Assembly (NCBI GenBank): GCA_021234155.1
Contig: JAJEKV010000001.1
Span: forward strand, 38,674,826-38,738,825
DNA from: Isoetes taiwanensis
Taxonomy: Eukaryota > Streptophyta > Lycopodiopsida > Isoetales > Isoetaceae
Reading direction: 5' to 3'
Length of the DNA stretch: 64,000 bases
The position numbers and the translations under genes were made by a program. Below the pieces are notes generated by a model. It made no database searches, was not told the origin of the DNA, and worked only from the letters and a program-made list of their open reading frames with translations. How positions within the stretch are numbered: the stretch's first letter is position 1; each line of letters begins with the position of its first letter. Shown piece after piece: positions 48,165 to 58,106 of this stretch.

Positions 48165-49437
48165 CTGCTACCACATTAAGCTTACCGGGCTTATATATAA
48201 TATCAAAATCATACTCCTCAAGGAATTCCATCCACCTCCTTTGCCTTAAGTTGAGAAGTGGCTGGGTGAAAAGATATCTTGAAGGCTCGGTGATCGATAT
48301 CCAACCGAAACTTCCTTCCGCCAGATAATGCCTCCATATCCTCAATGCCCTGACAATGGCTAGCAGCTCCTGATCATGGGTTGGGTAGCGTTGCTCGGCG
48401 TCGTTCATCTTCTTCGAGTCGTAGGCGACTACCCTTCCTTCTTGCATCAAGACTGCCCATGTTGCCATCTTGCTTGCATCTGTTGCTACCAACTTATCTT
48501 TACTCGGATCCGGAAGAACAAGCACTGGTGCTGTTGTTAAGGCCTCTTTAAGCTTCTCAAAAGAAGCTTGGACTTTCTCTAACCAATGGCTAGTCCAATC
48601 CTTAATCTTCTTGGCCTTAGTGAGGTCCGACAGAGGGGACGCCCACTTAGCAAAGTCCTTCACGAACTTTCTGTAATATCCCGCCAACCCGAGAAAGCTT
48701 CTTACTTCTGCCACATTCCTTGGAGCTGGCCAATCAACTATTGCCTCAATCTTAGATGGATCTGTGGAGATTCCCTCGGATGTTACTACATGCCCCAAAT
48801 ACTCCACTCGGCCTGTTGCAAAGTGGCACTTAGAGAGCTTCCCATACAACCGATGACGTCTCAACTTCTCCAACACTTTCCTGAGATGCTGACAATGCTC
48901 CTCAAGGGACTTGCTGTAGATTAGGATGTCGTCGAAGAAGACAATAACAAACTCATCCAAGAAGTCTCACGAAGATGTCGCTCATGAGGCGCATAAACGT
49001 TCTTTGGAGCATTCGATAGTCCAAAGGGCATTATGTAAACTCAAAGTGACCATACCGCTGCGTTAAAGCGGTCTTATGGATATCCTCTTCTTTTATTCTT
49101 ATCCGATAGTATCGATCTCAAATCAATTTTAGAGAATACCTTTGCTCCTTGTAATCGATCCATTAGATCATCTCGCCCTTGGCAATGCATACTTGTTCTT
49201 TATCGTCGCTTATTAAGTCGGGCGATAGTCTATGCACATTCTTAAGCTCCCATCTTTCTTCTTCACAAAGAGTATAGGTGCTCCGAAAGGAGACACACTT
49301 GCTCTTATAAATCCAAGCTCAAACAATTCCTGAAGCTGTTTCTTGAGCTCAATCAATTCTGGGGTGCTCATTCTATATGGCGCCTTACTTGGTAGGTTTT
49401 TCAGATCCAGGAGCCAATGTGATCTCACATTCCACAC
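48124..49437 (-). pseudogene. Element B reverse transcriptase and RNase H (broken)
   Basis: The RT start is at 49,437-49,213 ([19 protein letters not shown], then [16 protein letters not shown]). About 250 bases with shifts follow. The 278-codon frame 48,960-48,124 has the catalytic [11 protein letters not shown], the thumb ([20 protein letters not shown], then [15 protein letters not shown]) and RNase H ([18 protein letters not shown], then [18 protein letters not shown], then the end of the domain [19 protein letters not shown]). Quality is better than in element A, but the frame is still interrupted. Confidence 0.9.
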
Positions 49438-50230
49438 CCCTATAAGGTGGGTTTGCCGGATTTCATCCGGAAATACATCCTTGAACTCGAAATAAGCCTT
49501 GCTATCTGCCTGGGCAACTGATTTCCCTTTGGGTCACTTCCATCTTGCTTGCCTGGCTCAACTGATTCCATCCTCAAGATGTAATCCACCTTATTCCTTC
49601 TATACTCTTCCTTAGCTGCTTCAAAGAAATACACTGCATAGGAGAATCTAGCTTCTTACCTTTCACTATCAACTTCCGATGCCCGGTGCCGTCATGGTGA
49701 CTTCATTCCGGGCCGCAATCAATCATGGCTTTGGCTGGCTTCAAAAATTCCATCCCCACTATCGATCATATCTTCCGATGTCCATGACTTCTCGCTCCCC
49801 ATCGGCCACTTAGCCCCACTAAGGTCTATGTCAAAGGTGATCCTCCTCCCCTTAGTGTGCCGAATGGCCGCTTGCCATAGCTACACTTGGCCTTGGCTTA
49901 GACTTCAATACCTTGTTCTTCATTAGAGCAGCCAATCTAGGAGATGCAAAATTATGAGAGCTACCGTATCTATGAGGACTACATAAGGATTACTATCTAT
50001 GATCCCGTCCCTAGTGATGACAAATGATCCGATTCTCTATATCACCTGTCTCAATGTTTGCACATATGTGGCACTCACCATCTATGAAGTCCCCGCCTCC
50101 CTGGCTGGTCGCCGCCCTCGCCCGGCTACATTTGGGGAGTCCCAATCCAAGAGTTTCGCCAAGGCCGACCGCATGACGAATGGACAATCATGTGTTCGTG
50201 CCCCGGCTGGAAGCACTGAAGCATAACTTT
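49438..50230 (-). pseudogene. Element B protease region (broken)
   Basis: Counterpart of the protease in A. Short minus-strand frames around 49,950-49,700 contain codons for a SSHNFASP-like stretch and for the following segment on either side of frameshifts. The region has many small differences from A at CG sites. The frame 49,634-49,440 is a linker-like piece before RT. Confidence 0.5.
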
Positions 50231-50282
50231 TTCTCAATGCATTCCTATCTCTTTTCTTCGCAAACCTGTCTAGGAGACGCTT

Positions 50283-50990
50283 TTAAGAGCACCGCCCCGA
50301 TGCATTCCCGCGGGCTTTACGGTCCCCAAAAGCTTTGTTCTGACCCTTACCTTGCTGCTGACTCCCTGATGGTGTAGCTGCTGATTGCTTACCCTGATAT
50401 TGCCCCTGATACTGCGCTGAACTCTTACCCCTGAAGGTTGACTGTTTCTCTGCTGGAGTTGCTGGTGCCTCTTCCAAACTTATAGCTTTATCTTCGGCCT
50501 ATTGACCGGGTTGATTGCTCTAACAAGCCTCTTGATATTGCTGTTCAACCCCTCAATGTAAGTATCCACGGCTTGCCTCTCTGAGACTCCAGGAACATGC
50601 AGCCTGAGCCTCATAAATTCTTCGGTATACTTAGCCACTGATAAGCTACCCTGATTCAACCTGTAAAACTGCTGAATCTGTCTACTAGTATGAGACCTTG
50701 GCACATAGTGCTTGCGGAAAGCCTTGCTGAAGGTCTTAAACCTGCAATTGTTCCTCTTCAGCTTGTTGGATTTAGCATATCCCTTCCACCAGATCCTTGC
50801 CGGTCCAATAAGGTTAGCTGTAGCAACTTTCCCTATGTCCTTGTCTTTCATACCGTATGAGTTGCCAAATTCTTCCATTTCATCAAGCCATGCTTCAGCC
50901 TCCATGCCTGATCTGTCTTTCCCTGAGAACTGGCCGAGCTTCCTTGTCTTCCATACATTGCTCATAGCACTATCCACCTTTTTCTGATAG
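50283..50990 (-). CDS. Element B Gag
   Basis: The frame 50,977-50,480 is a clear Retrotrans_gag domain: FSGKDRSGMEAEAWLDEMEE, then ANLIGPARIWWKGYAKSNK, then FSKAFRKHYVPRSHTSRQI, QFYRLNQGSLSVAKYTEEFM and GLNSNIKRLVRAINP. The next piece, 50,477-50,283, is a glutamine-rich linker. The zinc knuckle beyond it is degraded. Gag assembles the particle and binds RNA. It corresponds to 34,995-36,860 in A. Confidence 0.88.
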
Positions 50991-51637
50991 TCATCTGTCT
51001 TTCTTGCTCTTTTCCTTGCTTTAGGTGTGCCCGACTGACCGCCGGAGCTGTGAGTATCCCCTCACCGGAAGAGCTATCGATGAGCCGGAGCTAGATGATG
51101 ATGGACTCCGGTTCTCCTCTTCCTTCTCCTATCCCCCGACGTTCCCTCGTTTGCCCTCCCCTTCCCTGGCCGAGGGACTTCGGTCATCACCTGGGAAAAC
51201 AAGGTGGAGGTGGAGGACCATCTTCCTGTGCATTCATGAGAGGTGTCGCCCAGTTGATGAGATGTTGCATTTGGTTCCTCATCTGCACCAACCTTGCGTT
51301 GACTGCCTCTGGTGACATATCCTGCTCAAAATCTTCTTGTTCCCTGCCAAACAAGTTTCTTGGTACCCAATTGCGTGGTCGGTGCTGATCTTGAGATCCT
51401 GCACTTGAGTTCCTTGCTGCAAGGATTGATCATCAATACATTTTATTTGGGTTAGATGTTGATCAATTTTACTTGCAATTGAATTATCTTTAGTTATAAG
51501 AAATCATACAAAGCCTTACATTGACAAAACAGTTAATAGTCATTAATACATAAGGATTACATGATAAGGTAGATATATCTTAGCACAATGGGTACAAGAA
51601 ACATTTAGCACAAAACTTAAGAAAATTTTACAACTAT
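50991..51637 (-). other. Gag leader / spacer between ORF X and gag of element B
   Basis: This is mostly non-coding, probably with the decayed Gag N-terminus at its low-coordinate end. No separate gene was recognised. Confidence 0.4.
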
Positions 51638-53160
51638 TCAATGGTCTCCCGAAAGCCTGAAGAAGTTCTTGAAATCCCTAAATCGGAGGCCTTTGCCGAG
51701 GTTGCGCAAGATGTTCCTCGTCGATCTTCCTTCAAGTGCTCGGGCCATCTCCGGTTCCGGAAGTTCCGGTGCTGTTGCTGCTACCACTGAAAGTGTTGCG
51801 TCCCTAAGGTGCCCTCTCGCAAAGTCGAGGCAATGGAGCGCGACTGCCCTGTTGAAAAGAATGATGTGATCGGCATGGGCGTATATCTTCGAGTGCTGCC
51901 CGAAGCCCGAAAGTGCTATGAGAAGTGCCACGGATTCTTCCCCCCTTGGGCTGAACTCCTTGTGGAAGACTATCATTTGCCCCTGGCTGAGGGCTGGAAG
52001 ATAGTAGCGAAGTGCCGCGCCCTTCCCTACGCCTCGCGATCCAGTGCCCTTCCTTTGAGCTGCTTCGCCGTAGGCATCCACCGCCATAAGGTCTTCATGA
52101 TCCCTCCACATGCTGGTTGCGTTGTCCAAGTTGATGCTGCTGGACCCTTCCCTCATGCTCCTGGCTCGAACTGGTCGGCTTGAGCTTGGGCCCTTCCCTG
52201 GTTTGTAGAGTGTGCTCTGTATCTGCTGGAACTCCTCCTCTGAGATGATAGGTTCCTGCTGTCGATAGATCTCCCTTATCTGCTGATAGGCTGCTATATC
52301 CGACATTGTCTCCCCAAAGATAAGAGTGTCTCTCCGCCCGGCTCCTTGGAATCTCCTGGTATGAGTAGTCGATGATGTGCATTGCTCTTCAGGTGTGCTA
52401 TCATGCCCAAGAGCTCGTCGATTCGAAGACCCCATTCTCGACGAGTAGGACAAGTTGAGGATGTCATTCTCAAAATGTACTCTCCCCGCCGATGACTATC
52501 GGTGACAAATTTGTGATCCGACCGGGTGGGTCGGTAGGCTGTTCTCACGCCGTCGTCATGCCTCAACGCATACCTCCGCATTCTTGTTGCCTCCCCGCTG
52601 CTCTCCCATTTTAGGTTCCGCTCCCCTAGTCGCCTCGTAGTCTTCATGGATCTGTAGAGATGGTGCTCCCCGACGTCGTGCCATAATATTCGGTAGGCGG
52701 AGGACTCTATATTCAGGATTTGATCTGGGGCCCTACGGGTATCAAGTGGGCTAAGTCTAAGGGCTGAGCAGAGGGTTCCCCTACTTTGTTGATTGACTTA
52801 TAGTGCATGAAGAGGGCAAGGGCTGCCGAGCCGAAAGGTACCTATGCCTATTATGTCGCGTAGGTCATGTAATCGGGCATGGTCCTAGTCCTATCCCATA
52901 GTCGCTTCTTGCCTTTGGATCCCCGCCAATTCTCGACCTAAGGCTTGGGTAAGTGTCTCAAGGGAAACCCAATTCCCCCCCCTAGGAGGCGCCTAACTTC
53001 CCAAGGCGGGACCTGCTGGTCATATTGGCACATAATGTCCGTGTAGTAGGGTGTTCTAGTCAAAGTTGCATGAAGATCAAACAAGTGATCAAACACGTAG
53101 AAGGCTTGCTCTACAGAAGCCGATGGATATGGTCGGCAAAGATTGTACCATCTCAAAGTT
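51638..53160 (-). pseudogene. ORF X of element B, conserved unknown protein
   Basis: Function not recognised. The largest frame, 52,453-51,638 (271 codons), contains SDIAAYQQIREIYRQQEPII, EEEFQQIQSTLYKPGKG, FHKEFSPRGEESVALLIALS, FNRAVALHCLDFARGHLRD and a C-terminal LRNLGKGLRFRDFKNFF. An upstream frame (52,647-52,294) has WGLRIDELLGMI, and a further piece at 53,156-52,938 has FYVFDHLFDLHATLTRTPYY. All have counterparts in order in element A (38,613-37,020). No membrane segment, zinc finger or protease motif is visible, which argues against an envelope protein. The frame is interrupted by shifts. Confidence 0.65.
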
Positions 53161-53469
53161 GCCGGGCCATTGAGCAGAAAGGGTGTAGAAAATGGCTTGC
53201 AAGGATCAAGTGGAGGGATCGTAAAATCGCCTAAGGGCCGGGGGAGCAGTTCTCAGAGGGAAGAAAATGGCAAATGGGGCCTATTTTTATAGACTATGGG
53301 TGACCTCGGGGTTCGTGCAAAAAGGTACCTACCTAAGACGACCTTGGTTCTATGGCTCTGGGTGTCCAAATGAACTACCATGAAGTGCAAACTTAAGCAA
53401 AACAAAGCAAGAAACACTACATGGCAATTTGTTGGATCAAATTTGGCTAATTTGGGCCAAAGATGGGCT

Positions 53470-53742
53470 GACCCGGGTGAATCCGCGCAGATGGCCTCCG
53501 CGTCGCGGACGCAGACGCGTTTGGCGCGGTCTCACCCGGTTGGCCTGTTTTGGGCCAATTTTTGGTCAATTTGGGGAATTTGAAGATGCTAATATGGCTA
53601 ATTGGGCCAATTCTAACCTAACTAGCAACTTATTTTGAGCAAAACTGACATCTAGAAGCTTGATTTTGGGCCCGGGCCGGGTGAATCCATGAACGCGCAG
53701 CGTCCCGGGGACGCAGAGGCCTTAGGCGCGGTCTCACCCGGT
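53470..53742. repeat. Two hairpin repeats about 204 bp apart (element B)
   Basis: At 53,473-53,539 and 53,677-53,741, arms CCGGGTGA and TCACCCGG pair perfectly and enclose a second hairpin (GCGTCGCGGACGC in the first copy, GCGTCCCGGGGACGC in the second). The hairpin sequence is unlike that of element A, but the place (between the H3-like ORF and ORF X), the nested form and the spacing are the same. Confidence 0.82.
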
Positions 53743-53976
53743 TGGCCCGATTTTCAGCATTTTAGATGATTTTTTTTGCCAAAATTTTGTTGTAGTCATG
53801 ATTTCTAGGATGTTTTTAGACATGCTATGGAGAATTCTACCACAATTGGGTTCTATTTCCTATATTTCAAGCATACAACATTTTTCTAATTATAGAGGGA
53901 AAATAACTTTTATATTAATAAGAAACGTAGTTACATGAAAATTTAGCTTTCCTACAAAATTTACAAAATTTGAGGC

Positions 53977-55068
53977 CTAAGGCCTCTCTCTGCGAATCCT
54001 TCGTGCTAAGTGAATATCCTTGGGCATAAGGGTAACTCTCTTAGCATGGATAGCGCAGAGGTTCTCTTCCTCGAAGAGCTGAACCAGCTCTGCTTCGGAA
54101 GCCTCTTGCAGAGCCCGGGTCATTAGAGGGGTAACCCTATAATCGGTCCGAATCGCCGCAAAAACCTCTCTAAGGAGACGCTCGAAGGGCGCCTTCCTTA
54201 TCAGGAGATTCGTGCACATCTGGAAGTGCCGAATCTCCCTAAACACCCGGGCGTATGTGCTATTCGGCCCGTGGTGAACCCTCTTGGGTTTTTCCGGTCT
54301 CGGTGGGGGTGGCTTGGGCTGGTTCTTCTTCGGCCTGCCGCCCCTCCACGGCTGTATTTGCACCTCCTGGCGGCAATACCACTCATTGTACCTCGTCCAG
54401 CGGCGAAGTTACTCCTTGTATGCCACCATCTTCGCTTAAACTTCGCGGTCCTGCTGGAGCCTTGGCCTTGAATCCCCTACCTTTTGCTTCTTCACCACCT
54501 TAGGTGGTTCCGGCCACTTGGGGTAGGGTGGCCTAGCGTCGGGGTCCCCCTCCTGCTCTTCTTCCTCCTCGTCTCCGTCGCCCTCCTGTTGGTGCTCCTC
54601 CTCCGGCCGGGCCTCTTCTATAACGACGGTCCGGCGAGGGCCGTCGTTCCTCCTCTTTGCTCGCCTCTCCTGCTCCCTCAGCTCCCTCTCCCGCTTCTTC
54701 CTGGCGGCCCTCTCCTCTGGCCACTCCGCGACTTTTTCCTTCCCCTTCTTTTTGGGCACTGAAGGGCCCACTTCCTCTACCTGTTGTTGTGCCTGTTCTT
54801 CCACCTCTTCTTCCACCTCGGTGTCCGAGGGCCCGAAATGGCGAGACTCACGGGGTCCTCCTCGAGTACCGCCCGAAGAACTGGCTGCTTTGGGACTCTC
54901 CCCGGCATCCTGGAAGGAGGCCCATTGCCGCTGCTGGCCGGGGAAGCTCCTCTTCCCCTTTCTTGGGCCGGAGGTGCTCAGGGATCTTCTTCACATGTCG
55001 CCCGCACTGCGCCATGGAGAGGGTAGGCCTAGGGGCGATCTTCAGAGGGTTTGCTTGGTGCGTGCCAT
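53977..55068 (-). pseudogene. Histone H3-like ORF of element B (four in-frame stops)
   Basis: From an ATG at 55,068 to a TAG at 53,977 there is one frame of 364 codons, interrupted by two TGA and two TAA codons. It begins MARTKQT, the exact N-terminus of histone H3. The middle is acidic and basic by turns (MEEEVEEQAQQQ-type run, KKRERELREQERRAKRR, RPPYPKWPEPP, GGRPKKN). The last 95 codons are an H3 fold: [20 protein letters not shown] (alpha-N, alpha-1), TDYR loop, [20 protein letters not shown] (alpha-2), [20 protein letters not shown] (alpha-3). By hand count about 56 of 92 positions equal canonical plant H3 as I remember it. The loop-1 length is canonical, unlike CENH3. Canonical H3 has 136 codons, so the tail is greatly lengthened. 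The two TGA stops are a change typical of methylated CpG. Confidence 0.92.
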
Positions 55069-55617
55069 ATCTTGTGGTTCGTGAAATGGGTGACGTAAAG
55101 GCTGAGCAAGAGAGAGGTGAAGGTGAAGGGTTGAGAGAGAGAATGAGGTGTCGATATTTAAAAAGGAGGGTCCCCGGGAATATTCTCCTACCATAATTAC
55201 CCCTATTTATTAGCCCCCTTATTAATTACACCATATTTAGTAATTATTTAACTATTAATGTATATGTTAAATCTATATTAATTGATACTATACTTAAATT
55301 TTCGAATTTTTCTAATGGTTCAAGTGCAATTTATGAATTTCGCCATTTTTCACCGGGTCTCCGATTGGCATGATTCTTGACCCATTTTAGGTGAAATTTG
55401 ATGCAGATGCATAATTTTCACTCCAAATTTACTAGAAGATGAATTTGACTCACTCAACTTTCGTCTAACACTTAACCTAAGTCTGACCCACTACCTAGAA
55501 GAAAAAGTTTTCCCCATTTTCGCGGTTCGATGGTGGAAATGTTTATTTCACACCCTATAGGCCTGTTAGACTACTTCATGGTTATGGTGGTGCTAGTTCT
55601 TGGTCAACCAAGAACAT
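55069..55617 (-). other. Element B 5' leader
   Basis: AT-rich non-coding sequence between the primer site and the H3-like ORF. The hairpins present here in element A were not found. Confidence 0.5.
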
Positions 55618-55630
55618 CGCCTCGATACCA
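55618..55630 (-). promoter_or_regulatory. Primer-binding site of element B
   Basis: On the minus strand TGGTATCGAGGCG follows the 5' LTR after one base. It resembles the initiator tRNA-Met complement and the site of element A. Confidence 0.7.
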
Positions 55631-55631
55631 T

Positions 55632-56885
55632 TGTGACGCCTCCCGCTAAACGCGTCGGCCGCCCGGCCGCACACTCGGTAGAAATCCCCCATCCGGCTCA
55701 ACAACCGCGATGGGCCCTTCGCGTCTACCCGCGACTCGAGGTGACTCTTAGTGCGGGAAGGGAACACTGAAGGTGTCTTGCGCCCCTTCCCCTATGGGCT
55801 CCTATAACAAATGAAGCGAGAACACGCCGAACTAGCATCAACATATACAAATACTACCTCAAGGGTAGTGCATCACACATAAACCAAGGCAAAGATGATA
55901 ATCACGAACCATAAAACATGAGAGCTCCTACCCCGCCAGATTCGTAAGGAGGATGACCGGCCGGGCTAGGGCCTCAAGATAGAGCGAGCATCGAGTCATG
56001 GCAATGGCGTAGGGTGGCATAGAACAATGGCTAGGGTTGACCACTCCATCCGCCCCTCGTGCATACTTTGTAATGGGCTAGATCAGGCTCGACGGCGGAC
56101 TCTAGCCTTCCAGATACGCAATCCCATGGCATCACCCATCGGGACTACTCCAGGTTGCATCTCCCTGGTCCGATGAGGCAGGAAGGGTTGCATCTCCCCC
56201 TTCCCAATACAAGAGGAGCAAACATGATCAACCATCATCACATAATCATCACATCATGAGAATAATCATAAGAAGAACATCTTAACCTAATCATACAACT
56301 AACTAATGGTTAGGGTTCCTTGATTAGGGTTCAAGATGTTGAATATGGGTTCTAGGATGGCTCTACTCTAGATACAAAATACTAGCACATCTGGAATGCT
56401 AATTCCAGATGAGCTAGCACAACTACTATCCTACATACCTGCTCCTGAAGCTCTCCCTCCAGATCCGTGTGCCTCCATGGTCTCCGACTCACGAGGTGCC
56501 GCTCCTACTCCAAGAACGAGTCTACCCTGCTGGGGCTGCTGCACCAGTCTATGCCACAGCAAACGATGTTCGAAACGAGGTTTCGAACGAGTAGGTGAGT
56601 GCTAGGGCTGGAAAGAGGTCTAGGGTTAGGGTTTATGCCTATATAAGTTAGGTCCACCTAGGATGCCACGTGGCACCAATCGGGTGAGTCCTGTGTGGCG
56701 GTGCCCCAATAGGTTAAGGCCACGTGGATACTGGCTTAACCTATGGTTGGCTAAGTTATGCGAATAACTTAGCCATGCCCCCTAGTGCCACAATCTATGG
56801 TATACAAGGCTATGAAGATAGACTTGTATGGTGACGGATCCAGGAATATACGTATTTATGGCGTATATTCCCCTGGACCGTCACA
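55632..56885 (-). repeat. 5' LTR of element B
   Basis: 1,254 bases, TGTGACGCCT...CCGTCACA on the plus strand. It shares modules with the LTRs of A (for example CACTCCATCCGCCCCTC and GGTTGCATCTCCC) but differs at its outer parts. Confidence 0.93.
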
Positions 56886-56890
56886 CTCGA

Positions 56891-57701
56891 TTAAGACCTA
56901 AATACCATTTACGTTCCATTGTTGAAAGAAGCGTGGAATGAAGAAACCCTAAGAAAAATACGAAACGATAGATTCTTTAAATTTTTTAAAGTGGTGGTCC
57001 TTTATAGATATATTTATGTGTTCTTTCGCAATTGAGTAAATTTAGGGTTGTCCTCAATTATTGCTTATCTAGCGGGCATTGCATATTGGCATGACAATTC
57101 CTAACTTTCATCTTCCTTTCCATCATCAATGGTAAATAGTATCACAGGACTCATGCCTTAGATTCTAAAAACATCAGTCATCCAATCAAATGTCATGGGT
57201 CGTCAAGTAACATGTCTACAAACCTACATTACATAATGCATGCTCACTTATATTTCTAATCTTTCTCTTGTGGCAATGTACTATCGCAGAACTGTACGTG
57301 CCACACATTTTTAACGCCTTTGAAATTTTATTGTCTATTGCAAGAATTTAGCTCAACAAGGTAGTTTTGTCCCCCCTGCATTGCAACAACATTTGCTAGT
57401 AAGATATATTTTGTACAAATCTTGACATGGACTCACTGTAATCCAGTCAAAATTGCAGGATCTTGTTGCATATGAAGGGATCAGTAAGTTGTAGATTATG
57501 CTTTATGGGAGCGCTATAGCATAGTTAGGAAGGTAACTTGTGAATATTAGTTGATGTATAGAATCTGAGTACATGATAGAATCATACCTGTACGAGTACA
57601 TGATACTTGTATACGCTCAATGATGGCGCTACAGTTCACATCAATAATTTTACTTCACTATAAAAACAGCTCCATTTGGGGCTAGAGGTCATTCATCTCC
57701 C
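56891..57701. other. No gene recognised; possible promoter at the end
   Basis: AT-rich sequence. A TATA-like CTATAAAAAC stands at about 57,659, some 40 bases before the ATG at 57,702. Confidence 0.4.
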
Positions 57702-58031
57702 ATGGATTATTTGCCTTCTTCTGTTCACCACATCGAGGCGATCAAGTGCTCAATGAGCCACTCTGATCTTGTTGGTTGCCTAGACATGCATCTTCTTCTT
57801 GATCCCTACCTGCGAAGAAAAGCTTTGCGCGCTGAGATTCATTGCCCTGCGTCAATTCGTGTTATGATCCATCTGATTTGGCTTCCTGAGCGCATGAGCT
57901 ATGAGATATCAGGGATCACTACTACAGATCCTATGAATGAATCACCTATTCAACATATAAGCACTTCTGACCATCTTATCTATGAATCATGTATGCATTT
58001 ATATATTAAAGATGTAAGCAGTTATATATGA
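57702..58031 (+). CDS. Hypothetical small protein, 109 residues
   Basis: An open frame starts at an ATG in good context (CCCATGG). It has a TATA-like box about 40 bases upstream and ends at TGA. The product is not recognised. It has no signal peptide or membrane helix that I can see and is rich in histidine, isoleucine and serine (for example SMSHSDLVGCLDMHLLLDPY). It lies between element B and the DUF7869-type gene on the opposite strand. This could be chance or a decayed exon; no family evidence supports it. Confidence 0.22.
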   Translation: MDYLPSSVHHIEAIKCSMSHSDLVGCLDMHLLLDPYLRRKALRAEIHCPASIRVMIHLIWLPERMSYEISGITTTDPMNESPIQHISTSDHLIYESCMHLYIKDVSSYI

Positions 58032-58106
58032 TCACAAATATAGTAATGTACAAGATCTTATGTATTAAGATGAAAGATATGTATTACAAGTACAAGATCT
58101 CATGTA

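Larger units (their letters stand above)
44481..56885 (-). mobile_element. Element B: 12.4 kb chromovirus with histone-like ORF and inversion
   Basis: The ends TGTGACGC... and ...CCGTCACA are flanked by the five-base duplication CTCGA (44,476-44,480 and 56,886-56,890). Gene order, read right to left, is the same as in element A: H3-like ORF, ORF X, gag, protease, RT/RNase H, integrase start. The segment 44,730-47,626 is inverted, so the integrase end, chromodomain, polypurine tract and most of the left LTR read on the plus strand. LTRs differ from those of A in sequence but share modules. Stops and shifts make it inactive. Confidence 0.9.

Noticed and set aside
51638-53160. ORF X as an envelope-like protein
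   Set aside because: It lies before gag and not after pol, and no signal peptide or membrane segment is visible.
53977-54363. Assignment of the H3-like fold to centromeric H3 (CENH3)
   Set aside because: Loop 1 has the canonical H3 length, not the longer CENH3 loop, and the frame starts with ARTKQT, which CENH3 usually lacks.
53977-55068. A host histone gene or processed pseudogene that merely lies inside element B
   Set aside because: The same ORF with the same linker box (PPYPKW, GGRPxKKN) is in the same slot in element A, an independent insertion with different LTRs.
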